The notes: generated by a model from the sequence alone, not told the origin. Positions 43,572 through 52,736 are shown, numbered from the stretch's first letter. The stretch: 64,000 nt of DNA from Bacteroidales bacterium (GCA_012729335.1 JAAYDJ010000035.1:1-64000); one strand, 5' to 3'. Program-made: numbers and translations.

Positions 43572-44000
43572 TCAGACGCCTTGCTGGTCACTGAACTCAC
43601 CCACAATCTGAACCCTGACGTCGGAAATCCTGAATCCCGGGATCTCTTTACTGTTGAAATAGGCTTCGATCCAGCGGTTCAGCTCTTCGTCATAATAATC
43701 TTCAATCCTCATGGAATCCATGCTGTACAAATGATGGTGCTTCTCGGTAAAGGCATCATACCGCATCACATCCCCTTCGGTCTTCACCTTGTGAATGATC
43801 CCCTTCTCCACAAAAGTCTCCAGGGTATTGTACACGGTGCCCACCGCAATGTTGGGATAACGCTCCCGCACAAAATCTATGATGTGCTCGGCCGTCGGAT
43901 GGGTCCTGCTGCTTGTGATCGCCTCATAGACCGCCAACCGCTGCGGAGTGATCTTCAAACCAAACCGGGGCAGCATCGCCCTGATGTTCCTGCTCTCCAT
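43572..44000 (-). CDS. Fur/PerR family transcriptional regulator
   Basis: A 142-residue repressor of the Fur superfamily. The winged helix covers about residues 8-80 (GLKITPQRLAVYEAI, GTVYNTLETFVEKGII). The metal-sensing region begins KHHHLY near 87-92. Where most members have CxxC, this protein has Ser93 and Ser96, and no other cysteine pair is present, so the structural zinc site is missing. Genomic context (peroxiredoxin, two SODs) favours a PerR role over iron control. A candidate operator lies in its own leader, suggesting autoregulation. Confidence 0.88.
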   Translation of the reverse strand: MESRNIRAMLPRFGLKITPQRLAVYEAITSSRTHPTAEHIIDFVRERYPNIAVGTVYNTLETFVEKGIIHKVKTEGDVMRYDAFTEKHHHLYSMDSMRIEDYYDEELNRWIEAYFNSKEIPGFRISDVRVQIVGEFSDQQGV

Positions 44001-44007
44001 CTTTATA

Positions 44008-44022
44008 AATGAGAATTATTAC
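44008..44022. promoter_or_regulatory. Candidate PerR/Fur operator in the perR leader
   Basis: aatgagaattattac; the overlapping 15-mer 44010-44024 matches 11 of 14 defined positions of the Bacillus Per box TTATAATNATTATAA. A second copy with 12 of 15 identical bases lies at 44084-44098. Confidence 0.4.
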
Positions 44023-44083
44023 TATTTAAAAACGCGACCCAAAATTACTCAAATTTCGCGGGATTTTGTGTTAATAATTGTGA

Positions 44084-44098
44084 AATAAGAATAATTCC
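44084..44098. promoter_or_regulatory. Second candidate PerR/Fur operator, upstream of sod
   Basis: aataagaataattcc shares 12 of 15 bases with 44008-44022, 76 bases away in the same orientation, between the perR-like gene and the first superoxide dismutase gene. Confidence 0.35.
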
Positions 44099-44191
44099 TT
44101 TTTATTCCGGGCCCGGTCGACCTCACGGAAAACAATTTTCCGGTTGCCTTGTTATAGGATTAAAAGATGTTTAATTATTAATAGAAACGAT

Positions 44192-44791
44192 ATGTCATTT
44201 GAATTGCCAAAGCTCCCATATGCCTATACGGCTTTGGAGCCTTACATTGATGCCCGCACCATGGAGATTCACCACACCAAACACCATGGAGGCTATACGG
44301 CCAACCTGAACAATGCCCTGCAGGGGAGTGCCTGGGAAGGGCGGTCCATAGAGGAGATCCTGCAGTCGGCCGGCGCCATTTCGCCCGCCGTCAGAAACAA
44401 CGGCGGAGGTTTTTACAACCATAATTTATACTGGGAGATATTGACTCCCGGAGGTTCGCGTGAGCCTGAGGGAGTCCTGCTGGATGCCATCCGGGAATCT
44501 TTCGGATCGGTAGCCGCATTGAAAGAGGCTTTCACCAAAGCGGCGGTGACCCGTTTTGGTTCCGGTTGGGCCTGGTTACTTCTGCATGACAACAAACTGG
44601 TGGTCTCATCCACACCCAACCAGGATAATCCGCTGATGGACGTAGCGGAAGTGAAAGGCAAACCCATACTCGGCATTGATGTGTGGGAACACGCCTATTA
44701 CCTTAACTACCAGAACCGTCGGCCCGATTATGTGGAAGCATTCTGGAACCTGATCAATTGGGATGAGGTCGCCGGAAAGTTGAAAGGTTAG
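44192..44791 (+). CDS. Superoxide dismutase, Mn-type by sequence
   Basis: A 199-residue enzyme converting superoxide to hydrogen peroxide and oxygen. Metal ligands are His27 in [12 protein letters not shown], His in FYNHNLYW, and Asp and His in DVWEHAYYL. Metal-selectivity markers are those of Mn enzymes: glycine in [10 protein letters not shown] and glutamine in TPNQDNPLM. The start [10 protein letters not shown] at 44192 is used; the longer frame begins in non-conserved sequence. It is the first of two tandem SOD genes and is separated from the second by a strong terminator. The metal assignment rests on known sequence markers and is not measured. Confidence 0.94.
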   Translation: MSFELPKLPYAYTALEPYIDARTMEIHHTKHHGGYTANLNNALQGSAWEGRSIEEILQSAGAISPAVRNNGGGFYNHNLYWEILTPGGSREPEGVLLDAIRESFGSVAALKEAFTKAAVTRFGSGWAWLLLHDNKLVVSSTPNQDNPLMDVAEVKGKPILGIDVWEHAYYLNYQNRRPDYVEAFWNLINWDEVAGKLKG

Positions 44792-44809
44792 TTGATTTTT
44801 GGTTTTTCC

Positions 44810-44838
44810 CCCGGAGCTGTGGCTCCGGGTTTTTTTTT
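44810..44838 (+). terminator. Terminator between the two SOD genes
   Basis: CCCGGAGC, loop TGTG, GCTCCGGG, then nine T residues. It implies that the two SOD genes are mostly transcribed separately. Confidence 0.92.
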
Positions 44839-44909
44839 GCTTTTCAGGATTTTTACCCGTAAATTTACTTCCCGTAAAACCAGGAAAATTAACCTTTAAA
44901 AATTCTGAT

Positions 44910-45500
44910 ATGGCATTTTCACTTCCGGCATTACCTTATGCCATGGATGCGCTGGAGCCTTACATCAGCGCAGCGACCCTGGGATTTCACCACGGGAAGC
45001 ACCACCAGGCCTACGTCAACAACGTAAACAATCTGATCCAGGGAACCCCGTTTGAGCAGGCCACCCTGGAGGAGATCATCCTGAAATCTGACGGGGGAAT
45101 TTTCAACAACGGGGCGCAGGTCTTTAACCACACCTTCTATTTTGAGCAGTTCTCCCCCGAGGGATGCAGGGAGCCCAAAGGAGCCCTGAAAGAGGCTATT
45201 GAAAGGGACTTCGGCTCAACAGAGGAGTTTACCGCACAATTCAACAAGGCGGCGGCCACCCTTTTCGGTTCGGGATGGGCATGGCTTGTCATCAACCCTG
45301 AGGGTAAACTGGAAATCGTACAGACCTCTAACGCCGGATGCCCCCTGCGTGACGGCAAAAAACCCCTGCTCACCTGCGATGTCTGGGAACATGCCTACTA
45401 CCTCGACAAACAAAACCTCAGGCCCAGATACATCGAGGACTTCTGGAAAGTCATCGACTGGAAGATCATTTCAGAACGATACGACACTTTGATAAAATAA
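44910..45500 (+). CDS. Superoxide dismutase, Fe-type by sequence
   Basis: A 196-residue second SOD. It keeps the ligands His27 (GFHHGKHHQAY), His in FNHTFYF and the DVWEHAYYL pair. Its selectivity markers are Fe-type: glutamine in NNGAQVFNHTF and alanine-glycine in TSNAGCPL. It thus differs from the upstream paralogue at exactly the positions that separate Fe and Mn enzymes. The start MAFSLPALPY is used. A small winged-helix gene follows after 27 bases and may be co-transcribed. Confidence 0.94.
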   Translation: MAFSLPALPYAMDALEPYISAATLGFHHGKHHQAYVNNVNNLIQGTPFEQATLEEIILKSDGGIFNNGAQVFNHTFYFEQFSPEGCREPKGALKEAIERDFGSTEEFTAQFNKAAATLFGSGWAWLVINPEGKLEIVQTSNAGCPLRDGKKPLLTCDVWEHAYYLDKQNLRPRYIEDFWKVIDWKIISERYDTLIK

Positions 45501-45527
45501 TCATCACCATCTTTAAATTTACCTATC

Positions 45528-45704
45528 ATGAGTGCAGAAAAAGTTTTGGAAGTTTTGAAAAATGCAGGCAAGGCATTGAAAGCCGGGGAGATTGCCGAAG
45601 CCTCCGGCCTGGATAAAAAAGAGGTCGACAAGGCGATGAAAACCCTCAAAACGGAGGGCAAGATTACTTCGCCCAAAAACTGCTATTGGGAACCGGCCAG
45701 GTAA
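45528..45704 (+). CDS. 58-residue winged-helix/HTH protein
   Basis: A very small protein starting [14 protein letters not shown]. The pattern is a minimal winged helix: helix 1 ([14 protein letters not shown]), a helix-turn-helix ([23 protein letters not shown], of which the key residues are Gly20, Ile22, Ala25 and Val33) and a wing ending [10 protein letters not shown]. The length is well below that of typical regulators, but the sequence is highly structured and ends at a strong terminator. It lies 27 bases after the Fe-type SOD gene. DNA binding is likely; targets are unknown. Confidence 0.72.
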   Translation: MSAEKVLEVLKNAGKALKAGEIAEASGLDKKEVDKAMKTLKTEGKITSPKNCYWEPAR

Positions 45705-45734
45705 AGCAGGCGACGCTCTTTCGGTAAGCCATAA

Positions 45735-45767
45735 AAAAACCTGCGGGAAACTTTCCCGCAGGTTTTT
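45735..45767. terminator. Bidirectional terminator between the HTH gene and the xylose operon
   Basis: AAAAACCTGCGGGAAA and TTTCCCGCAGGTTTTT form a stem of up to 16 pairs around a tiny loop, flanked by A and T tracts, serving convergent transcripts. Confidence 0.9.
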
Positions 45768-45787
45768 ACTTTTCACATATAGATTCG

Positions 45788-47173
45788 CTACTCTTCCTTT
45801 TTCCAGAGGGCTTCCATCTCTTCCAGGGTTTTTCCCTTGGTTTCAGGAACCATTCTCCACACAAAGATAAACGAGAGCAGGCTCATCAGTCCGTAGAAGC
45901 TGTAGGTAAGACCGCCGCTAAACTCCATCATGGCCGGGTAGGTCGAGGAGATGAAGTAGTTGGCAGCCCACTGGGCGGCCACAGCGATGGCGATGGCCCT
46001 GCCCCTGATCTTGTTGGGAAAGATCTCGGAGATGAGCACCCAGGTGATCGGCCCCCACGACATCATGAATGAGGCCGTGTAAATGATGATAAAGACCAGG
46101 GTACTGATTCCGATCACCTTGAAGAAGGCGAGACCGCCAATGGCAAACATGCCAACGGCCATGCCGATCGAACCGATCATCAGCAGCACCTTGCGGCCAT
46201 ACTTATCGACAGTGACAATGGCAATGACCGTAAAGATGACGTTGACCAGTCCCATCACGACCGTCTGCAACATGGAGGCATCCTTGGCGGCGCCCATGCT
46301 TTCAAAGATCCGCGGGGCATAGTACAAGGCTACGTTAATGCCCACAAACTGCTGGAAAACACTGAGCAGAATGCCGATCAGGATGACCACTTTTCCATAC
46401 GAGAAGAGCTTACCGGAAGCCGCCTCCACCGAATGTTTGATATCGTTGAAAATCAACCGGGCCTGGGTAGCGCCGTTGATGCGCGTCAGGATACTCAGGG
46501 CCTTATCTCCCCGGTTGGTCAGGGCCAGGTAACGAGGAGTCTCCGGAACAAAAAAGAGCAGCAGCCCAAAGAGCCCTGCGGGGATGGCTTCCGAAAGAAA
46601 CATCATCCTCCATCCTGTTTCGTTGATATAATCCAGCGACTGGCCGCGGGCAATACCATAGTTGACGAAGTAAACCACCAGCATGCCGAAGATGATGGCG
46701 AACTGGTTAATCGAAACGAGTCTTCCGCGGATGTCGGCCGGTGCAATCTCCCCGATGTACATGGGACAAACCGCAGAGGCGAGTCCAACGCCGATACCCC
46801 CGATCACACGGTAGAAATTGAACATCAACAGCAGGCCCATGGTCGGTTCCCCTTTCTGAAAGAAAAGGAATTCAGGGAAGCCTGACCCCAGGGCGGAAAG
46901 AAAGAAAAGAACGGCAGCCACCATCAGAGAACGCTTCCTGCCCAGCCGTGAAGCCAGCCATCCCGACAGGATTCCCCCGATGATGCATCCGATCAGCGCG
47001 CTGGAAATGGTCGCCCCATGGGCCAGGGATCCCAGTCCCAGTGGCGTAATCAGGTAATTCTGAACCGATTTCTCGGCTCCCGAGATCACCGCCGTGTCAT
47101 AACCAAACAACAATCCCCCCAGTGTGGCCACCAGGGTGATGGCGGTGATATAGAACATGTTCCGCTCTTTCAT
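45788..47173 (-). CDS. xylE: D-xylose:H+ symporter XylE-type MFS transporter
   Basis: A 461-residue 12-helix sugar porter that brings xylose across the inner membrane with protons. Near the N-terminus TLVATLGGLLFGYDTAVISG matches E. coli XylE closely. Sugar-porter motifs ASRLGRKRS and VPETPRYL and the C-terminal VPETKGKTLEEME are present. The start MKERN at 47173 lies four bases after the xylA stop codon, so the genes are tightly coupled. It is the last gene of the xylB-xylA-xylE operon. Confidence 0.94.
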   Translation of the reverse strand: MKERNMFYITAITLVATLGGLLFGYDTAVISGAEKSVQNYLITPLGLGSLAHGATISSALIGCIIGGILSGWLASRLGRKRSLMVAAVLFFLSALGSGFPEFLFFQKGEPTMGLLLMFNFYRVIGGIGVGLASAVCPMYIGEIAPADIRGRLVSINQFAIIFGMLVVYFVNYGIARGQSLDYINETGWRMMFLSEAIPAGLFGLLLFFVPETPRYLALTNRGDKALSILTRINGATQARLIFNDIKHSVEAASGKLFSYGKVVILIGILLSVFQQFVGINVALYYAPRIFESMGAAKDASMLQTVVMGLVNVIFTVIAIVTVDKYGRKVLLMIGSIGMAVGMFAIGGLAFFKVIGISTLVFIIIYTASFMMSWGPITWVLISEIFPNKIRGRAIAIAVAAQWAANYFISSTYPAMMEFSGGLTYSFYGLMSLLSFIFVWRMVPETKGKTLEEMEALWKKEE

Positions 47174-47177
47174 TACA

Positions 47178-48503
47178 TCAGATAAAGCTGCCAAGCAACT
47201 GTTCGAGCAATTCCTGTTTGCCGCTGATCTGCCGCGGTTCTCCCACCTCTTTGGCAATCTGGTAAAGATCGGTGAGGCTCAGTTTTCCGGCTTCGAACTC
47301 AGCGCCCTTGCCTGAGTCGTACGAGCTGTAACGGGCTTTCCGCCGCTGCAGGTAATCCGACTGCTGTAATATTTTGTCGGCGACCACCAGTCCGCGGGCG
47401 AAGACGTCCATCCCCGAAATATGGGCAATGAAAATATCTTCCAGATCGGTGGAATTGCGACGGGTTTTGGCATCGAAATTAATCCCTCCCTGGGTGAATC
47501 CTCCAGCCTGCACCACTTCGAGCATGGCTTCGCTGATTTCATAAATATTGGTCGGGAACTCATCGGTATCCCAGCCGTTCTGGTAGTCACCCTTGTTGGC
47601 GTCGATGGATCCCAGCAATCCGGCATCGGCCGCTACGCGCAGCTCATGGGCGAAGGTATGGCCCGCCAGGGTGGCATGATTCACTTCCACGTTCAGTTTA
47701 AAATCCTTGTCCAGGCCATTCTTACGCAAAAAGCCGATCACCGTGGCCACATCAAAGTCATACTGGTGTTTGGTAGGCTCCATCGGCTTGGGCTCTACCA
47801 GGAAGGTCCCCGTGAATCCCTGCTTGCGGCCGTAATCACGGGCAGCCGTCAGGAACAATCCCATGTGCTCCAGTTCCCGTTTCATGTCGGTATTGTGCAG
47901 ACTCATATAGCCTTCACGGCCTCCCCAGAAAACATAACCGGTTCCACCCAGGGCGATGGTAGCCTCGATGGCGTTTTTAATCTGAACCGCCGCATTCACC
48001 AGCACATTGAAATCGGGATTCGTGGAAGCGCCGTTCATGTAACGGGGATTGCTAAAGACATTGGCCGTGCCCCAGAGCAACTTCACTCCCGTGGCCTGCT
48101 GACGCTCACTGGCCAGTTCCACCATCTTCTCCAGTCGCTTCTCAATCTCAAAAACCGAACCGTCACCCACCACATCGGTGTCATGGAAACAGTAATAGGG
48201 AACTCCCAGCTTGGTGATGAACTCAAAGGCGGCATCCATCCTGGCCTTGTTGCGGTCCATCAGGTCGGCGGGATCATCCCACGGGAAAATCTGGGTGCCA
48301 GGGCCAAAGGGATCTTCACCCGTGCCGCAGAAGGTGTGCCAGTAAGCCACTGCAAAACGAAGATGCTCCTTCATGGTCTTGCCTCCTACCACGCGATTCT
48401 CATCATACCACTTAAAAGCCAGCGGATTACGCGAATCCGGGCCTTCAAATTTAATCTTCCCGATACCCGGGAAAAACTCTTTATTTCCAACGAAATAGTT
48501 CAT
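47178..48503 (-). CDS. xylA: Xylose isomerase
   Basis: A 441-residue cytosolic enzyme converting D-xylose to D-xylulose. The catalytic histidine region is [10 protein letters not shown] near residue 101 and the metal/substrate site [14 protein letters not shown] near 232, with [14 protein letters not shown] near 267 and [17 protein letters not shown] near 293. Length and motifs fit the class II (longer) xylose isomerases common in Bacteroidota. It sits between xylB upstream and xylE downstream. Confidence 0.97.
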   Translation of the reverse strand: MNYFVGNKEFFPGIGKIKFEGPDSRNPLAFKWYDENRVVGGKTMKEHLRFAVAYWHTFCGTGEDPFGPGTQIFPWDDPADLMDRNKARMDAAFEFITKLGVPYYCFHDTDVVGDGSVFEIEKRLEKMVELASERQQATGVKLLWGTANVFSNPRYMNGASTNPDFNVLVNAAVQIKNAIEATIALGGTGYVFWGGREGYMSLHNTDMKRELEHMGLFLTAARDYGRKQGFTGTFLVEPKPMEPTKHQYDFDVATVIGFLRKNGLDKDFKLNVEVNHATLAGHTFAHELRVAADAGLLGSIDANKGDYQNGWDTDEFPTNIYEISEAMLEVVQAGGFTQGGINFDAKTRRNSTDLEDIFIAHISGMDVFARGLVVADKILQQSDYLQRRKARYSSYDSGKGAEFEAGKLSLTDLYQIAKEVGEPRQISGKQELLEQLLGSFI

Positions 48504-48567
48504 AGTTGTTGTTTTATTAATTATAAATGTCTGAATGTCAATGCGAAATATGATATCAAGGAGAGGG

Positions 48568-50067
48568 TCAGGTAAGGATTGGCGAGGAGAGTTTTCCCTT
48601 CAGGACCGACAGCCACCGTTCATAGGCGGCGTTCCAGAGTTCCAGGCGTGAGGGATCGGGTTCGATGGTATGCAGTTTGCGGAGGTTTCCAAAGGCTTCG
48701 GCCGGGGAGGCATAATAACCCGAGCCCATGCCGGCTCCGCGGGCTGCTCCGGCCGCCCCGTCGGTATTATAAAGCTCAATAGCGGCACCCGTAATTCCCG
48801 CCAGCGTTTCCCGGAAAAGAGGACTTAAAAACATATTGGCTTTACCGGCCCTGATGACTGAGGGGCGTATGCCGGTCTCCCGCATGATGTCCATCCCATA
48901 TTTGAAGGAGAAGACAATGCCTTCCTGGGCGGCCCGCAACAAATGCCCCCTGTGGTGAATGTTGAAATTCACCCCGTCGAGAAGTGCCCCGGTCTCCCTG
49001 TTGCCCAAAACTCGCTCCGCACCATTCCCGAAGGGCAGGAAGGTGACTCCCTCCGATCCCGGGGGCACCTCTTCGGCCAGCCGGTTCATCTCCTCATAGG
49101 AGAGGTGATTGCCCACTACCCGCTTCAGCCAGGAGTTGAGGATTCCCGTGCCGTTGATACAGAGCAGAACGCCCAGGCGGGGCCGGTCACCCTGGTGATT
49201 GACATGGGCAAAGGTATTGACCCGGGAGGCGGGGTCGAAACGGATCTCTTCACTAATTCCGTACACCACCCCGGAGGTACCGGCAGTGGTGGCCACCTCA
49301 CCGGGCTCCAGAACATTAAGCGACAGGGCATTATTGGGCTGGTCGCCGGCCCGGTAACTCACCATGGTGCCCGGGGCTAGCCCCAGTTCAGCAGCTGCAC
49401 CTGCCGTAAGACGCCCCTGGTCGCCAAAGGCAGGTACCAGCGGAGGGATCACCGAAGCATCAAAACCATACTCCTCCATCAATAAGGTGGCCAGTCCGTT
49501 CCGGCTGAAATCCCAGAGGATCCCCTCAGAAAGCCCGCCGACGGTGGTCCGCGCCTCCCCGGTCATCCGCATGGCAATGTAATCACCCGGAAGCATGATC
49601 TTGTCAAGGCGATCGAAAGCCTCCGGTTCATGCTCCTTCACCCATTTCAGCTTCGAAGCGGTGAAATTCCCGGGTGAATTAAGCAGGTGAGAAAGACACC
49701 TCTGCTCCCCGAGGGAGGCAAAGGCAGCCTCCCCGATGGCCGCAGCCCGGCTGTCACACCATATGATAGAAGGCCTGATCACCTGCCCCCGACGGTCCAC
49801 CATCACCAAACCATGCATTTGGTAGGAAATCCCGATCGCCTCAATAGAGGACGGGGCCACTCCCGACACGGCCAGGACTTCAGCCAGGGCAAGCTTCAGA
49901 TTACGCCACCAGACCTCCGGCTCCTGCTCCGCCCAGCCTGGCCGGGGAGCCGTAATTTTCATCTCCTCCTTTGGATAAAACGCCGAGGCGGTAACCTCTC
50001 CCGTCTCCCCTTGCACCAGAGATGCCTTCACCGAAGAACTGCCAATATCAAAACCCAGTAAATACAT
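48568..50067 (-). CDS. xylB: Xylulokinase
   Basis: A 499-residue FGGY-family kinase that phosphorylates D-xylulose to xylulose 5-phosphate for the pentose phosphate pathway. The N-terminal phosphate loop is [14 protein letters not shown]. The FGGY region includes [10 protein letters not shown] near residue 76, and the second-domain stretch [11 protein letters not shown] lies near 265. The start MYLLGFDIG at 50067 is the conserved one; an upstream in-frame start is discarded because it would run toward the promoter. It is the first gene of the xylose operon, with a promoter and dyad directly upstream. Confidence 0.95.
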   Translation of the reverse strand: MYLLGFDIGSSSVKASLVQGETGEVTASAFYPKEEMKITAPRPGWAEQEPEVWWRNLKLALAEVLAVSGVAPSSIEAIGISYQMHGLVMVDRRGQVIRPSIIWCDSRAAAIGEAAFASLGEQRCLSHLLNSPGNFTASKLKWVKEHEPEAFDRLDKIMLPGDYIAMRMTGEARTTVGGLSEGILWDFSRNGLATLLMEEYGFDASVIPPLVPAFGDQGRLTAGAAAELGLAPGTMVSYRAGDQPNNALSLNVLEPGEVATTAGTSGVVYGISEEIRFDPASRVNTFAHVNHQGDRPRLGVLLCINGTGILNSWLKRVVGNHLSYEEMNRLAEEVPPGSEGVTFLPFGNGAERVLGNRETGALLDGVNFNIHHRGHLLRAAQEGIVFSFKYGMDIMRETGIRPSVIRAGKANMFLSPLFRETLAGITGAAIELYNTDGAAGAARGAGMGSGYYASPAEAFGNLRKLHTIEPDPSRLELWNAAYERWLSVLKGKLSSPILT

Positions 50068-50093
50068 AGTTATCAGTCGATTTAGCTTTATTA

Positions 50094-50126
50094 CGGACCC
50101 CTGGGGACCGACAAGTTTCAAAAGTA
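50094..50126 (-). promoter_or_regulatory. xylB promoter box and candidate operator dyad
   Basis: On the minus strand TACTTTTG (50126-50119) is an exact -7 box. Just downstream, at 50110-50094 and close to the expected transcription start, is CGGTCCCC-A-GGGGTCCG, a 17-bp dyad with one A/T-type mismatch per arm. Its position would suit a repressor site for the xylose operon. No regulator gene is adjacent. Confidence 0.5.
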
Positions 50127-50187
50127 ATTCATTTTTTCTTTACTTTTACATCCTTCCTGCATATATTACAATAACCAATCTGGAATT

Positions 50188-50763
50188 ATGGCCATCGCAG
50201 AATTGATCATGAAAAACCGCAGTTACAGGCGGTTTGTAGAATCGGAGCGGATTTCCGCGGAGCAAATCGGGAGGTGGATCGGGTTGGCCCGTTATTCGGC
50301 GTCAGGCCGGAACATGCAACCCCTGAAATATGCGGTCAGCACCAGCCCGGAGGTGAACGCAGCCATTTTCCCCCATCTGGCCTGGGCGGGGTACCTGGCG
50401 GACTGGAAAGGGCCCGCAGAGGGAGAGCGGCCAGCCGCCTATATCGCCGTGCTTCATGATACTTCTTTGAGTGACAAGTATTATTGTGACGACGGCATCG
50501 CCATCCAAAGCATACTGCTGGGGGCCGTCGAAGAGGGATACGGAGGCTGCATTCTCGGGTCGGTAAATCGCAGGGAGATCGCCCGCATACTGAAACTCCC
50601 CCCGCATTTGCCTATCCTGTGGGTCCTGGCCCTGGGAAAACCTGCGGAAACCGTTCTCCTCCACGACCTGGAAGGCGACGACATCCGCTACTGGCGCGAC
50701 CCCGAAGGGAACCACCATGTCCCAAAAAGAAAAACGGAGGAGCTGATCTGGAGCGCCAGATGA
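50188..50763 (+). CDS. Nitroreductase family protein
   Basis: A 191-residue FMN-dependent oxidoreductase. The N-terminus NRSYRRFVESERIS and the FMN-contact stretch ARYSASGRNMQPLKYAV near residue 35 are standard. So are the dimer-interface region DDGIAIQSILLGAVEEGYGGCILGSVNR near 95-122 (key residues Gly117 and Gly118) and ALGKPAE near 148. Typical substrates are quinones, nitroaromatics or flavins; the natural one is unknown. It is divergent from xylB and stands alone. Confidence 0.9.
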   Translation: MAIAELIMKNRSYRRFVESERISAEQIGRWIGLARYSASGRNMQPLKYAVSTSPEVNAAIFPHLAWAGYLADWKGPAEGERPAAYIAVLHDTSLSDKYYCDDGIAIQSILLGAVEEGYGGCILGSVNRREIARILKLPPHLPILWVLALGKPAETVLLHDLEGDDIRYWRDPEGNHHVPKRKTEELIWSAR

Positions 50764-50884
50764 TCCTGGAAATCAAGACAATTCAGAAACTCTAAAAAAA
50801 ATCAGGAACGCCAGAAAATTCAGAAACTCCAGATAATCCACCAATTCAAAGGGTCGCATATTTTTCACAAGCAGCCCAAAACAG

Positions 50885-50923
50885 ACAGGGGACCCTCCCC
50901 GTTAGCGTGGGAGAATCCCCTGT
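50885..50923. other. Strong stem-loop in a convergent intergenic region
   Basis: ACAGGGGA pairs with TCCCCTGT, then a CC/AA internal mismatch, then CTCCC with GGGAG around a nine-base loop. There is no good T-run on either strand. It may be a processed 3' end structure or a weak terminator for the nitroreductase or proline dehydrogenase genes. The rest of 50764-50985 is A-rich with a short repeated aattcagaaactc. Confidence 0.55.
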
Positions 50924-50985
50924 GAGACCTCATGCCGGTCACCCCTGACAGAAATTTATCGTCTGTCGGGCAGGTCAGGCTGCCC

Positions 50986-51897
50986 TTATCCCCTGATGAA
51001 AAGCGCCTTGATGATATGGGAAGCCATTTTAGGATTTTCTTTCAGCCTCCGGGTGGAATAACCAAACCATTTCTCCCCGAAAGGTACGTAAACCCTCATG
51101 AGATGACCTTTCTGAATCACGGAACTTCTCAATTCCGGGGTTACCCCGTACAACATCTGAAATTCATAATCTCCCTGGCCGGCCCCGTGTTGTTCAATCA
51201 GCCTATAGGCATGGTCTATCAGATACTTGTCATGCGTGGCTATACCCACATAGATTTTATGCTTAAGCATGAAATCGAGCAACAGGAGGAAATTGTCCCT
51301 GACCTCCTGGTACCCCTTGTAGGCGATGGATTCAGGTTCGATATAGATTCCCTTGCACAACCTGAAGTTGAGGGGGGACTCAGGGGTATGCACATCCATC
51401 AACGCTTCCAGGTCGGAAAGGGTCCGGCGCATATAAGCCTGGACCACCAATCCCACACTGCGGGGAAATTCGGCTTTCAGCTTGCGGTAAAGTGCAATCT
51501 CCATATCCACACATTGCGAGTCTTCCATATCAATCCTGATGAAACTCCCCTTTTCTGCAGCTTTCCTGACCACCTCCCTGATATGCCGGTAGCAGGCTTC
51601 CTGGTCGATCAGCAATCCAAACATCGTGGGCTTGACTGAAAAATTACCCTTCACCCCTTCTGCCGTAAAACGGTCTATAATCCGCAGGTACTCATCCCTG
51701 TTGGATTCCGCCTCTTCCATGCTTTTGATGAACTCTCCCAACAGATCGGAAGTCACCACCGCACCCCCTGCATTCAGTTCCTTCGATACCCTTATCCCAT
51801 CCTCAATCTTCGTTCCGGCGATGTACCGGCAACTGAAAATCCAGATCAACTTCGCGGGGAAGTACGGTAAAATACTGGCAATAAACTTGTTAAACAT
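50986..51897 (-). CDS. Proline dehydrogenase
   Basis: A 303-residue single-domain FAD enzyme oxidising proline to pyrroline-5-carboxylate, probably at the membrane face. Conserved barrel motifs are visible: SFIRIDMEDSQCVD near residue 138, VGLVVQAYMRRT near 163, NFRLCKGIY near 188, and GIATHDKYLI near 229. The C-terminal RLKENP motif, which contributes substrate arginines, is YSTRRLKENPKM near 285. The length matches monofunctional ProDH rather than fused PutA. The pyrroline-5-carboxylate dehydrogenase gene is not adjacent. Confidence 0.94.
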   Translation of the reverse strand: MFNKFIASILPYFPAKLIWIFSCRYIAGTKIEDGIRVSKELNAGGAVVTSDLLGEFIKSMEEAESNRDEYLRIIDRFTAEGVKGNFSVKPTMFGLLIDQEACYRHIREVVRKAAEKGSFIRIDMEDSQCVDMEIALYRKLKAEFPRSVGLVVQAYMRRTLSDLEALMDVHTPESPLNFRLCKGIYIEPESIAYKGYQEVRDNFLLLLDFMLKHKIYVGIATHDKYLIDHAYRLIEQHGAGQGDYEFQMLYGVTPELRSSVIQKGHLMRVYVPFGEKWFGYSTRRLKENPKMASHIIKALFIRG

Positions 51898-52088
51898 CTG
51901 TGTTTAAATTATTAATTCGGTAACTATACATATTGTTTCGTGGATCATAAAAATAATATGGCCTTTCTCCCATTTCTATGATGTTTATCAGATCAATTGT
52001 ATGATTTATACCATGCTTTTTTATAAAATATTAACATTCAACACATTAAAAAATCACGCCGGATTATACGGCATTAAACTGAAAAAAT

Positions 52089-52096
52089 TATCTTTG
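52089..52096 (+). promoter_or_regulatory. -7 box for the OmpH/Skp gene
   Basis: TATCTTTG lies 28 bases before the ATG at 52124, downstream of a very AT-rich stretch of about 190 bases. No exact -33 TTG is seen. Confidence 0.6.
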
Positions 52097-52123
52097 TGGC
52101 TTTAAAATTCAAAGTCGAAATTT

Positions 52124-52726
52124 ATGAAAGGAACTTCATGGGTAGCAACCATTCTGTTGTTTGTGGCTATCGCGGTATTGTATGTTCTTCACTTCACGGG
52201 GAAGAACGGAGGGAAAGGAACAAATGGTGAAGAAGGAGAGGCTACGGAGCAGCAGGATGTGCGCATTGCCTACATCAAGGCTGATTCCCTGATTTTGAAT
52301 TATGACCTTTCACAGGTGTTGCATGATGAATTCACAAAAAAGCAGGAAGCTTTTACCAGTGAATATGGTTCAAAAAGGAGTGCGTTCGAAAGGGAAGCGA
52401 CTGAATTCCAGCAGAAGCTGCAGCGCGGGGGTTTTCTCACCGAACAAAGGGCCATCCAGGAGCGCGACCGGCTGGTGAACAAGGAACAGGAGATTGCCCG
52501 GCTTGACCAGGAGCTTTCAGCAAAGCTTGCTGAATTACAGCAGGTTAACAACCAACAGCTCATCGACAGTCTGATTTCCTACCTGAAAATTTACAATGCA
52601 GATCAGAAATTCGATTATATCCTGAATGCCTCGGAGGTACTGGTCGGGCCGGAAACCGCCAACATCACCGGGGAGGTCCTCAAACTCATGAATGCCCGTT
52701 ATCAGGCCGCGCAGGCCAAACCATAA
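52124..52726 (+). CDS. OmpH/Skp family periplasmic chaperone
   Basis: A 200-residue exported protein. An N-terminal hydrophobic helix (about 6-22) acts as signal or anchor. The mature part starts with the family signature RIAYIKADSLILNY near residue 47, followed by a long coiled coil (about 65-155, rich in Glu, Gln, Arg, Lys) and a short beta end DYILNASEVLVG near 165. Skp-type trimers hold unfolded outer-membrane proteins in the periplasm. It is single here, with its own promoter and terminator, and not next to bamA or lpxD. Confidence 0.88.
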   Translation: MKGTSWVATILLFVAIAVLYVLHFTGKNGGKGTNGEEGEATEQQDVRIAYIKADSLILNYDLSQVLHDEFTKKQEAFTSEYGSKRSAFEREATEFQQKLQRGGFLTEQRAIQERDRLVNKEQEIARLDQELSAKLAELQQVNNQQLIDSLISYLKIYNADQKFDYILNASEVLVGPETANITGEVLKLMNARYQAAQAKP

Positions 52727-52736
52727 AAAATAGGAG

